Shown one piece after another: positions 37,200 to 45,234 of a stretch of DNA of 62,472 nucleotides. A model generated the notes under the pieces. That model was not told where the DNA came from. It searched no databases and saw only the letters and a list, made by a program, of their open reading frames with translations. The DNA is taken from the NCBI RefSeq assembly GCF_003386535.1, contig NZ_QTTN01000039.1, forward strand, positions 1 to 62,472, in the 5' to 3' direction. Position numbers and translations under genes: made by a program. This DNA is from Paenibacillus taihuensis. GTDB lineage: Bacteria; Bacillota; Bacilli; Paenibacillales; Paenibacillaceae. The first letter of the stretch is position 1; every line of letters starts with the position of its first letter.

Positions 37200-38147
37200 A
37201 TGGTTAAGCCGAAAATCATAATAGACGCCGATACAGGGATTGACGACGCGCTCGCGATTCTTTACGCAGTCAAATCCGGCAAAGCGGATATTGTAGGCAT
37301 CACATCGGTCTTCGGCAACATTCCTGTCGAGCTTGCGACCGAGAACACGCTCAAGGTGCTGAAGCTAGCCGGGCTGGAAGGTCATATTCCCGTTAGCCAA
37401 GGCGCTGCGCAGCCGCTCGTCCGCAAAGTAGACGTATTCCCTACGTTCGTGCACGGTTCTAACGGTATTGGCGACGTTGAAATTCCGAACACCGCACAGC
37501 GTCCGGTGGATGAAGCTGCAGCTGACTTCATTATTCGCAATGCGGATGAGCTGCGCGGCGAGCTTGTTGTCGTTGCGCTTGGGCGTTTGACGAATTTGGC
37601 GCATGCGCTTCAGAAGGATCCCGAGCTTCCTTCGAAAATCAAACATGTCTACATTATGGGCGGCGCTGTTCGCGTACCAGGCAATATTACGCCGACCGCC
37701 GAAGCGAATATATGGGGTGACCCGGAAGCGGCTGACCTCGTTATTAAGTCAGGACTATCGATCACGCTGATCGGTCTGGATGTCACGCTGCAGACGATGC
37801 TTCATCAGTCCCATCTGGATGGGTTGAAGACCTCCTGCAAGTCGGAAAACCGCGATGTAGTCGGCTTCCTGAACGACTCGATGCAGTTTTACTTCAATTT
37901 CTACCACGAGGCGGACGGCTACAACCAATGCGCGCCGCTGCATGATCCGCTTACGGTTCTGGCAGCTATTGAACCAGGCGTTGTGCAGACTGAAGTGCTT
38001 AAGCTGTCGGTTGAAACGCAGGGCGAGGTATGCCTTGGCATGACGGTTGCGGACTTGCGCGAGAAGCCGTCCGTCGGCACGCCGGTTAACGTTGGCGTTC
38101 AGGTAGATGCTGAGCGGGCGCTCGAGTTGTTGCTTAGCGCGTTTTAA
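37200..38147 (+). CDS. nucleoside hydrolase
   Basis: 315 aa. The signature DADTGIDDALAI (9-20) supplies the calcium-binding aspartates. EANIWGDPEAAD and HDPLTVLAAI match later active-site segments. Splits the N-glycosidic bond of nucleosides into base and ribose. Preceded by AGGGATTAAGGA and closed by a strong terminator. Confidence 0.93.
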   Translation: MVKPKIIIDADTGIDDALAILYAVKSGKADIVGITSVFGNIPVELATENTLKVLKLAGLEGHIPVSQGAAQPLVRKVDVFPTFVHGSNGIGDVEIPNTAQRPVDEAAADFIIRNADELRGELVVVALGRLTNLAHALQKDPELPSKIKHVYIMGGAVRVPGNITPTAEANIWGDPEAADLVIKSGLSITLIGLDVTLQTMLHQSHLDGLKTSCKSENRDVVGFLNDSMQFYFNFYHEADGYNQCAPLHDPLTVLAAIEPGVVQTEVLKLSVETQGEVCLGMTVADLREKPSVGTPVNVGVQVDAERALELLLSAF

Positions 38148-38156
38148 GAAGAAGAA

Positions 38157-38194
38157 GAAGGAGCCGCCCGGTGGGTTGCTCCTTCTTTGTTTTT
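38157..38194 (+). terminator. terminator of the nucleoside hydrolase gene
   Basis: GAAGGAGC/GCTCCTTC stem with inner GC pairing, then TTGTTTTT. A (GAA)n run leads into it. Confidence 0.88.
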
Positions 38195-38624
38195 AGCCGA
38201 TATGCTGCCCGTTCACGACGAGCTTCGTCTCGATATTGCCGCGAGTCGCTCTGGAGTATGGGCAAACGCCATGCGCCGCCTTCACCAGCTCTTCCGCTGT
38301 CTGCTGCTCGACTCCGTCCACGTTCACATGCAGCTGCACCGCCAGCTCGAAGCCGCCGTCCGCTGCTTTGCCGATGCTGACATGTGCGGTTACGTCGCTG
38401 CCTTCATGCTGCACCTTCTGCATGCGCGCCACCAGGTTAAGCGCACTGTCGAAGCAAGCCGAGTAACCCGCTGCGAACAATTGCTCCGGATTCGTCCCTT
38501 CCTCGCCGTTGCCGCCAAGCGCTTTCGGCATCCGGACATTGAGATTGAGTACACCGTCCGATGAAGTGATAACTCCGTTACGGCCGCCTTCTGCTGTTGC
38601 AATTGCTGTATACAATGTGTTCAT
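38193..38624 (-). CDS. ohr: organic hydroperoxide resistance protein (Ohr/OsmC)
   Basis: 143 aa. The two catalytic cysteines of Ohr are in AAGYSACFDSAL and HGVCPYSRATRGN, with family start TLYTAIATAEGGRNG. Reduces organic hydroperoxides with a thiol partner. The ribosome site is GAGGAG. An OhrR-type box lies about 30 bp upstream of the start; no ohrR gene is in the window. Confidence 0.94.
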   Translation of the reverse strand: MNTLYTAIATAEGGRNGVITSSDGVLNLNVRMPKALGGNGEEGTNPEQLFAAGYSACFDSALNLVARMQKVQHEGSDVTAHVSIGKAADGGFELAVQLHVNVDGVEQQTAEELVKAAHGVCPYSRATRGNIETKLVVNGQHIG

Positions 38625-38651
38625 GATTGATCTCTCCTCATTTGTGTTTTA

Positions 38652-38676
38652 TACAATTTAATTTTATACAATTAAC
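38652..38676 (-). promoter_or_regulatory. OhrR-type operator
   Basis: TACAATTTAATTTTA (38652-38666) matches the known OhrR box TACAATTAAATTGTA at 13 of 15 positions. A second half-site TACAATT follows at 38667-38673. Confidence 0.75.
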
Positions 38677-38826
38677 TTAGCATTGCAGTGGTCGTTCGTC
38701 AATACCAATTTCTGAGTACGATTTGCATGCTTCTTATCAGAAATTTAACATTCGGCTTCGAATGGCTGTGATAAGATGGGGATACTTCTGTTTATTTATG
38801 CGGTTAGATGAAAGGATTACTGAAGG

Positions 38827-40065
38827 ATGCATACAAAAAAACCAAAAGGTCGGCTGGGAACGCTAATCGAGCTGCTGCTCGTGTCGACGAAGCTAGGGCT
38901 CACCTCGTTCGGCGGTCCGATTGCTCACCTTGGATATTTCCATCATGAATATATACGCCGCCGCAAATGGCTGGACGAGCGCAGCTACGCCGATCTTGTG
39001 GCGCTATGCCAGTTCCTCCCCGGGCCGGCCAGCAGCCAAGTCGGTATCGGCATTGGACTCATGCGCGCCGGATTGCTCGGCGGACTCGTGGCGTGGATCG
39101 GCTTCACGCTCCCGTCTGTTATCGCGTTGATTTTGTTCGCGCTCCTGCTTCAAGGGGGCGATATCGCAGGTGCGGACTGGATTCACGGACTGAAGATCGT
39201 TGCCGTCGCCATTGTCGCCCATGCCATTATGGGCATGGGCCAGAAGCTTGCTCCTGATCGGAACCGCGCTACGATTGCCGTCGCCGCGGCGGTCTTCTCG
39301 CTCTTATCGCCGTCGGCATGGAGTCAAGTGCTGCTCATCGTGTGTGCTGGTCTGATCGGGCTGTGGCTCTATCACCGTCAGAACGGAACAGCCGTGGAGG
39401 CGGCACCGATGGAGGTGCCGGTCAGCCGCAAGTTTGGGGCGTTCTGTCTCGCACTCTTCTTGGTACTGCTCATTTCACTGCCGCTGCTCCGGCAGTGGAC
39501 CAGCGCCTCCGGCGGAGCGGATGGGATTGGAAGTGGCGGCGGGGGCGAGATACTTGCTCTGTTCGATAGCTTCTACCGGTCCGGCTCGCTCGTGTTCGGC
39601 GGCGGTCACGTTGTGCTCCCGCTCCTGGAACGCGAGGTCGTGCCGACCGGATGGGTCAGCTCTGAGCAGTTCCTCGCTGGCTATGGCGCGACGCAGGCAG
39701 TGCCCGGCCCGCTGTTCACCTTCGCCTCCTACCTCGGCATGATGGCCGATGGCGTGCTCGGGGCAGTGGTCGCAACAATCGCGATCTTCCTGCCCGCCTT
39801 CCTGCTCATCGTCGGCGCACTGCCATTCTGGAGCTCGCTGCGTACGAGCCCCAAAGTGCAAGGCGCCCTCGCCGGCGTGAACGCGGCAGTGGTCGGCATC
39901 CTGCTCGCCGCGCTCTATAATCCGCTGTGGACGACGGCGATTCTGGCGCCAGCGGACTTCGCGCTGGCGGCTGTCTTGTTCGGCATGCTTGCCTTCTGGA
40001 AGCTGCCGCCGTGGATCGTCGTCGTGACAGGCGCGTTAGGCTGCTTGTTGCTCGGCCAGCTGTAG
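38827..40065 (+). CDS. chrA: chromate transporter ChrA
   Basis: 412 aa, the full two-domain CHR type. Domain 1 has TSFGGPIAHLGYFHHEY and LCQFLPGPASSQ. Domain 2 repeats this as VFGGGHVVLPLLEREVV and GATQAVPGPLFTFASYLG. About 10-12 membrane helices. Exports chromate (or moves related oxyanions). Single gene with a very strong terminator. Confidence 0.93.
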   Translation: MHTKKPKGRLGTLIELLLVSTKLGLTSFGGPIAHLGYFHHEYIRRRKWLDERSYADLVALCQFLPGPASSQVGIGIGLMRAGLLGGLVAWIGFTLPSVIALILFALLLQGGDIAGADWIHGLKIVAVAIVAHAIMGMGQKLAPDRNRATIAVAAAVFSLLSPSAWSQVLLIVCAGLIGLWLYHRQNGTAVEAAPMEVPVSRKFGAFCLALFLVLLISLPLLRQWTSASGGADGIGSGGGGEILALFDSFYRSGSLVFGGGHVVLPLLEREVVPTGWVSSEQFLAGYGATQAVPGPLFTFASYLGMMADGVLGAVVATIAIFLPAFLLIVGALPFWSSLRTSPKVQGALAGVNAAVVGILLAALYNPLWTTAILAPADFALAAVLFGMLAFWKLPPWIVVVTGALGCLLLGQL

Positions 40066-40072
40066 ATGTATA

Positions 40073-40119
40073 GCTGCAACAAAAAGAGAGGTGCTGAGCA
40101 CCTCTCTTTTTGTTGCAGC
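40073..40119. terminator. 47-bp perfect palindrome, bidirectional terminator
   Basis: Two 23-bp arms around a single central G, starting GCTGCAACAAAAAGAGAGG. A T-rich (or A-rich) segment sits in each arm. It is eight bases past the chrA stop and abuts the first 51-bp repeat unit. The AAAGAGAGGT segment is shared with those repeats. Confidence 0.85.
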
Positions 40120-40264
40120 AATTTCGGCTCATGTAGCGTACCCAGTATCCCTCTTTATCCCATTTCCCGCAATTTCGGCTCATGTAGCATACCCAGTACC
40201 TCTCTTTGTCTCATTTCCCGCATTTTCGGCTCATGTAGCGTACCCAGTACCTCTCTTTGTCTGG
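40120..40264. repeat. 51-bp tandem repeat array, nearly 3 units
   Basis: Units start at 40120, 40171 and 40222. Each reads ATTTCGGCTCATGTAGC, then GTACCCAGTACC, then TCTCTTTGTC. On the complement it aligns with the 8114 array over the whole 51 bp (35 of 51 identical by hand), most strongly at CAAAGAGAGGTAC, ACAT and GAAAT. Confidence 0.9.
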
Positions 40265-40272
40265 CTAGTCCA

Positions 40273-40758
40273 CTAACCTAATCCTCCAGCTAACATCTCC
40301 TGATACTGCCCGTACCACCGCTCCCACTCTGCCTTACGGTTTTCAATCGTTCTGCCATCCAGCAGAGCGCCGATCACATCAAGGCAGACATGCCAGCCCG
40401 CTAGATCCTTCGGCGTATGAACGGTCAGCTTGCTTAGCTTCTCGAGAAGCACCAACCTGCAGCCCACATCCTCCGGATACAATTCGAAGCGAACAACGTC
40501 TTCGCCCCACGCGTACTCGAGAATGGACTCCGGTTTCATGTCCAAGATCGCCATCTCAAGCGCATCGCCGCCATCAGGCATCAGGAACCTCATACATCCA
40601 CCCTCACGCAGCTCACCGACACGAAGCTCAGGGAACCAAGTTGGCAGCAGCTCATTATCCGTCAAGTACGCCCACACCTGCTGGACCGAGTGAGCCGTGA
40701 AGACACGTTCGAAACGAGCCATATAACCCTCACCATTTTGACTTACGATTGCTAGCAT
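40273..40758 (-). CDS. SRPBCC/AHSA1-family protein
   Basis: 161 aa from ATG 40758 (AAGGAGGA with 10-nt spacing); a shorter start at 40722 (MARFERVF) is nearer the usual family start. Fold marks: VWAYLTDNELLPTWFP, ILEYAWGEDVVRFELYP and LAGWHVCLDVIGALL. Binds an unknown hydrophobic ligand. Last gene of a three-gene run with the VOC protein and the FtsA-like gene. Confidence 0.85.
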   Translation of the reverse strand: MLAIVSQNGEGYMARFERVFTAHSVQQVWAYLTDNELLPTWFPELRVGELREGGCMRFLMPDGGDALEMAILDMKPESILEYAWGEDVVRFELYPEDVGCRLVLLEKLSKLTVHTPKDLAGWHVCLDVIGALLDGRTIENRKAEWERWYGQYQEMLAGGLG

Positions 40759-40778
40759 GGCGTATCTTCCTCCTTCAT

Positions 40779-41240
40779 CTAATCTCCGCCTGCAAGCTTC
40801 TCCCACTCTTCAAAAGACAACTTATCCGTTATGCCCCTAAGCTCCTCGGGAACCGGAACATAGCAGATCAACTCCAGACTGTTACCGTCCGGGTCATTGA
40901 AGTAGACGGAAGCATTCCCTTGATTCGGACGGACGAATGGCTGGACCGAAGTTCTCCGGCCGAATGGGACAGCATCAACTTGAATGGATTCCAGCCATTC
41001 CACGGACCGCTTCAAATCCTCATACTCAGCCTCAAAAGCAATATGCCGCAATGAAGGATGGTACGGCGTTTGGTACTCGGCACCCTGCCAAAGCCCCACC
41101 CAGCTTCGCCCCTCCACGATCCAGAAGAACGCCGTATCCCCATCGCGCCAAGCCAGCTTCAACCCTAGCTTTGTATAAAATGCAATCGAAACCGCTAAGT
41201 CTCGAACCGGCAAATGCGCCTCATACAATCCTTTTATCAT
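40779..41240 (-). CDS. VOC-superfamily (glyoxalase/bleomycin resistance) protein
   Basis: 153 aa from ATG 41240. VOC pattern: HLPVRDLAVSIAFYTKLGLKL at the start and VYFNDPDGNSLELICY near the end, with His/Glu metal ligands in place. Starts 5 bp after the FtsA-like stop codon; the next gene starts 20 bp after its stop. Confidence 0.88.
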   Translation of the reverse strand: MIKGLYEAHLPVRDLAVSIAFYTKLGLKLAWRDGDTAFFWIVEGRSWVGLWQGAEYQTPYHPSLRHIAFEAEYEDLKRSVEWLESIQVDAVPFGRRTSVQPFVRPNQGNASVYFNDPDGNSLELICYVPVPEELRGITDKLSFEEWEKLAGGD

Positions 41241-41245
41241 CGTAT

Positions 41246-43366
41246 CTACACCCACCTAAGCTCAATAACATCGCCATCCAGAATCGGTCTCGTGTATGAG
41301 ATCGGATCGCCGTTATGTGTCATAAGCAGGCTGCCCTGCCGTTTGCTTCTGTCGAAATCGACGTAGTCAAACAAGTTGACGAAGACGAGACCGCGCGGCA
41401 ACACAAGCGGAGAACTGTTGCACACAATAGCGATGGCGGCATCAACATTGTCCGCAGCCGTTGCGGCGGGCTCCGCAGGTTCCGCAGCGACAAATTCAGC
41501 TGCTTCAACTTCACCCGCTGCATCCGCGGTCTCAACCGCCTCCGCAGCCACAACCGCAGCTGCCGCTGCTTCTTCCCTAGCCGCCTCCACCTGAGCCGCC
41601 GCAGCTTCCTCAGCATCAATGCCCGCTTCAACGCTAATCAAATCATGGTCCGCTACCCGATAGCTGTCCTCTACGACCATACCGTTCGCGTATACAACCA
41701 CGCTCGCATCAAGGACGAGCGCCTTGCGCAGGTCAGCCACCGTCTCAAGCTGCTCGAACTCGATCACATCCTGGTCGGCGAGCAGCAGGTCGCCCTCCGT
41801 GGCCTGTCCATTCAACCGCAGGTTCACAATCGTGCTCATCCAAGCGCCGTTCACCTTAAAGCCTGCATGCACGTGGACGAGCTTGCCGAGCGTCATCGCC
41901 CGTTTCTCGCCATGCTTGGCAGGCACGATAACGATGCGGTCCTGCGCCTTAATCGGGGTGCTGATGCTCGCAGGCTCGCCGTTCACGTAGATTTCGCCGG
42001 CCTCGCCCGCTTCGCCGAACACCGTCTTCTTCCGTCCGTTCAGGTACACCTCGAACGACCTGCCCGCCTTCGCAATGAGCTGCTGCGGATTGAAGCCTAC
42101 GAGCATAAGCGCATCGATGACCTTCAGCGTCTTCGTGTTAATGAGCTTCACGCCGGCGCCGTTCACGAACACCTCCACGAAGTCGCGCCCCAAATGCGAC
42201 AGCGCCTTCGCCAAGATCCCAATCGGCGTCACAACCTCCGGTCCCTCCAACTTAAAGTTACTTACGCTCAGGTTCGGAATGTTCGACATATCCCTTGTCG
42301 TGACCCGCTCCGCCGGCAGCTCCAGATAGCCCGCGATCAGCTGATTCAGCCGCGGAATTTGGCTCCCCCCGCCCGTCAGGAACACCGCGCTCGGCGACTT
42401 GCCGTTCTTATCGAGCACATTGTCGGCAATGTTCTTCGCGACCAGGTCGATGACTTCCGACAGCTGGTCCAATATCTCCTCGGTCGGCTTCTCGTACTCG
42501 ATGCCGATGATATCCTTATACTGCTGCACCGGCTGCTCGCGTAGTCGGCACTTGAGCTCTTCCGCGCTGTCAAAATCCATGAGATACGCTTGCGCCAGCG
42601 CTTCCGTAATCTCATCCCCCGCGGTAGCGGTCATCGCATAGGCCACAATGGTGCCATCCTTGGTGATGGCAATATCGCTTGTCCCCGCGCCGATATCGAC
42701 TAACGCTATGTTGAGCAGCCGAATGTTCGCCGGAACCGCCGCTTCGATGGCCGCAATCGGCTCAAGTGTCATATAGCTGACATCAAGCCCGATCCGGCTC
42801 ACCGCTGCATAGAGACTGTCCACCACCGTACGAGGCAGGAACGTAGCGATTAAGTCGACCTCAATAGACCGGCCTTTGTGCCCAAGAAGGCTGAGCATCG
42901 TTTTCTCATTCAAATAATAATGAACGACCGTATGCCCGATGCAGAAGTAATCCTGCATCTCCGGCGATGTTTCCAGCAGCTCCGTATACACCTTCTGCAA
43001 ACCATCCATCTCAAGCGAGTCGATGACATGCTTCTCAATCGGCTTCGTCTCGTCGATTTGCTGCGCCAGCCGCGCTCTTCCCGTAATGAGCGACCGCCCG
43101 GCTGCTGCGATCGCCACTTCCGTGAACGTCTGGCCGCTTGCTCCCTCAAGCTTCGCCCGTATAACCCGAATCGACTCCGTGACCCCGTCAATATCATGAA
43201 TTTGCCCGTCGATCATCACACGGTCCTTGTGGTATTCTACCTCGCCATGCTCCACGACAAGCTTCCCGTTCTCGTAATAGCCAACAAGGCCGATAACGCT
43301 CCTTGTCCCAATATCAACTGCAAATACACGCTGCTTGTAGTGAGTTTCTGTTATCTGCGCTGACAT
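41246..43366 (-). CDS. FtsA/actin-fold ATPase with long C-terminal extension
   Basis: 706 aa from ATG 43366 (AAAGGGG, 8-nt spacing). The first 400 residues are the FtsA/PilM actin fold: phosphate-1 VFAVDIGTRSVIGLVG, the phosphate-2 loop LVDIGAGTSDIA, adenosine motif FLTGGGSQIPRL. The tail (400-706) holds several small beta-rich segments with the pattern VYLNGRK or IYVNGEPASI, then an Ala/Glu-rich linker (about 590-650), then a final segment ending DGDVIELRWV, which reads like a ubiquitin-type fold. It is a paralogue, not the ftsAZ gene itself: ftsZ is absent. It is known to me only as an uncharacterised FtsA-domain protein of Firmicutes. Confidence 0.8.
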   Translation of the reverse strand: MSAQITETHYKQRVFAVDIGTRSVIGLVGYYENGKLVVEHGEVEYHKDRVMIDGQIHDIDGVTESIRVIRAKLEGASGQTFTEVAIAAAGRSLITGRARLAQQIDETKPIEKHVIDSLEMDGLQKVYTELLETSPEMQDYFCIGHTVVHYYLNEKTMLSLLGHKGRSIEVDLIATFLPRTVVDSLYAAVSRIGLDVSYMTLEPIAAIEAAVPANIRLLNIALVDIGAGTSDIAITKDGTIVAYAMTATAGDEITEALAQAYLMDFDSAEELKCRLREQPVQQYKDIIGIEYEKPTEEILDQLSEVIDLVAKNIADNVLDKNGKSPSAVFLTGGGSQIPRLNQLIAGYLELPAERVTTRDMSNIPNLSVSNFKLEGPEVVTPIGILAKALSHLGRDFVEVFVNGAGVKLINTKTLKVIDALMLVGFNPQQLIAKAGRSFEVYLNGRKKTVFGEAGEAGEIYVNGEPASISTPIKAQDRIVIVPAKHGEKRAMTLGKLVHVHAGFKVNGAWMSTIVNLRLNGQATEGDLLLADQDVIEFEQLETVADLRKALVLDASVVVYANGMVVEDSYRVADHDLISVEAGIDAEEAAAAQVEAAREEAAAAAVVAAEAVETADAAGEVEAAEFVAAEPAEPAATAADNVDAAIAIVCNSSPLVLPRGLVFVNLFDYVDFDRSKRQGSLLMTHNGDPISYTRPILDGDVIELRWV

Positions 43367-43607
43367 GTGCAAAACCCCTTTGGATTGGCCATTTATGTAA
43401 GTAAAGTATAGCATAAAGCTCCCCTCGCAGCGGCACAAAAACCTGTAATATACAGCAGCAGCGAACTGCCAATCACTCCCGTTGTCAGGTTATCTAACAT
43501 TAAGTTATGATGTTTCCATGGACTGGGCGTCTACGCCAAATCTCGAAATCGTGTATAATAGATTCGTTTCTAGCATGGTTGCGCTTTCATATTAAACAGG
43601 GCGGTGT

Positions 43608-45230
43608 ATGACGTTGTATAAAGTAATAATCGTCGATGACGAAGCGGTCGTACGCGGAGGCCTTAAGAACACCATTCGCTGGGAAGAGCATGGCTTCGAG
43701 CTTGTCGGCGACTATGCCAATGGCCGCGATGCCTGGCATGCGATCGAGCGCGAGCAGCCCGACCTGGTGATTTCCGATATCAGCATGCCCTATATGGACG
43801 GACTGGAGCTGGCCGGTCTCATTACAGCGAGCTATCCCGAAGTCAAAGTCATTATCCTTACTGGCTACGATGAGTTTGAATATGCCCAACAAGCGCTCCG
43901 GCTGAAGGTGTCCGATTTCCTGCTCAAGCCGATCACGGCGATGGAGATCCGCACGCTGCTGAACAAAGTGCGTGCCGAGATGGACGAAGAGATGAAGATC
44001 CGCGAGGATCTCAGCATGCTGCAGAGCCAGCTGCGCCAGAGCATGCCGCTGCTTCGCGAACGGCTGCTCGAGCGTCTTGTCACGCTTGGCGTCGGCAAGC
44101 CGGAGATCGAGGTGCGCTTCGGCTACTTCGATATTCCGAAGCTGACGCCGCCATATCTCGTCCTCGTGGCGGATATCGACGACTTCGGCGACCGCGAACG
44201 GCTGGAGAGCGTGCATGACGAGGAGTTTCTGCGTTTTGCCGCGTTCAATGTGTTCGAGGAGATTACGGCGCTGAAGAAAGCACTGTCCTTCCGGACACGC
44301 GAGGAGCGGATGGCTGCCGTTATCACCGGTGTGCCGCCCGAGATCAACATCTACGAGCACGCCTACGAGCTAGCGGAAGAGCTTCGCAGGCAGATTGAGA
44401 AGTACCTCAAGCTGACCGTGACGGTCGGTGTCGGACGAAGCGTCAGCTCCGCCGATCAATTGCCGCTCTCTTACAAGAGCGCGCTCTCCGCGCTCGATTA
44501 TAGATTCTTGCTCGGCAAGAATCGGGTGCTCGGCATCCTCGATATGGAGGGAGCCCCGGCATCGACGACTATCCCGACCCCGGATTGGGACCGCAAGCTC
44601 GCTACGGTTGTGAAGACCGGGTCCGCAGCGGACGCCCAAGAGCTCATCAAGCAGATCGTGGACGAGTTGAAGCGCTTGCGTCTTCCGATCGAAAGCTGCT
44701 ACCTGCAGCTCCAGAAGCTGACGCTCTCGCTCATGAATACGGTACAGGAGCTGGGCATCCAAGAGAAGGGACTCGCCAATCAGCAGCAGAGCTGGATGAT
44801 CGACATCTATGGCTTCAAGACGCTGGACGAGCTCGAGCAGTGGCTTCAAACGATCGTCTCCAGTCTCATTACCGCGATCTCCGCCAATCGGAGCCATTAC
44901 ACCAACACGCAGATGGTCCGCGCGACGGAGTATATCGAGGCTAACTATGCCGATGAGCAAATTTCGCTGCAGGATCTATGCCGGCACGTCCTCATGAGCA
45001 CGAGCTACTTCAGCCTTGTGTTCAAGCAATATACCGGCGAGACATTCGTTGAATACTTGACCCGTGTGCGTGTAGAGAAGGCGAAAGTGCTGCTATCGAC
45101 GACCTCGCTCAAGCTCTACGAGATTGCCGAGAAGGTCGGCTATGCCGATCCGAACTATTTCAGCCTCTTGTTCAAGAAGCACGCCGGCCGAACGCCTAGA
45201 GAATACCGCGATACGCAGAGCGGAGGCTGA
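43608..45230 (+). CDS. AraC-type response regulator, YesN-like
   Basis: 540 aa. N-terminal receiver with Asp57 (VISDISMPYMDG) and VDDEAVVRGG; a long middle region; C-terminal AraC domain (SLQDLCRHVLMSTSYFSLVF; YEIAEKVGYADPNYFSLLFK, KHAGRTPREYR). This is the YesN type that turns on carbohydrate uptake operons. It ends 4 bp before its kinase. A TATAAT lies at 43554-43559. Confidence 0.93.
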   Translation: MTLYKVIIVDDEAVVRGGLKNTIRWEEHGFELVGDYANGRDAWHAIEREQPDLVISDISMPYMDGLELAGLITASYPEVKVIILTGYDEFEYAQQALRLKVSDFLLKPITAMEIRTLLNKVRAEMDEEMKIREDLSMLQSQLRQSMPLLRERLLERLVTLGVGKPEIEVRFGYFDIPKLTPPYLVLVADIDDFGDRERLESVHDEEFLRFAAFNVFEEITALKKALSFRTREERMAAVITGVPPEINIYEHAYELAEELRRQIEKYLKLTVTVGVGRSVSSADQLPLSYKSALSALDYRFLLGKNRVLGILDMEGAPASTTIPTPDWDRKLATVVKTGSAADAQELIKQIVDELKRLRLPIESCYLQLQKLTLSLMNTVQELGIQEKGLANQQQSWMIDIYGFKTLDELEQWLQTIVSSLITAISANRSHYTNTQMVRATEYIEANYADEQISLQDLCRHVLMSTSYFSLVFKQYTGETFVEYLTRVRVEKAKVLLSTTSLKLYEIAEKVGYADPNYFSLLFKKHAGRTPREYRDTQSGG

Positions 45231-45234
45231 CCTG

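Noticed and set aside
41315..42544. 409-codon plus-strand ORF
   Set aside because: Antisense of the FtsA-like gene; composition of a shadow frame.
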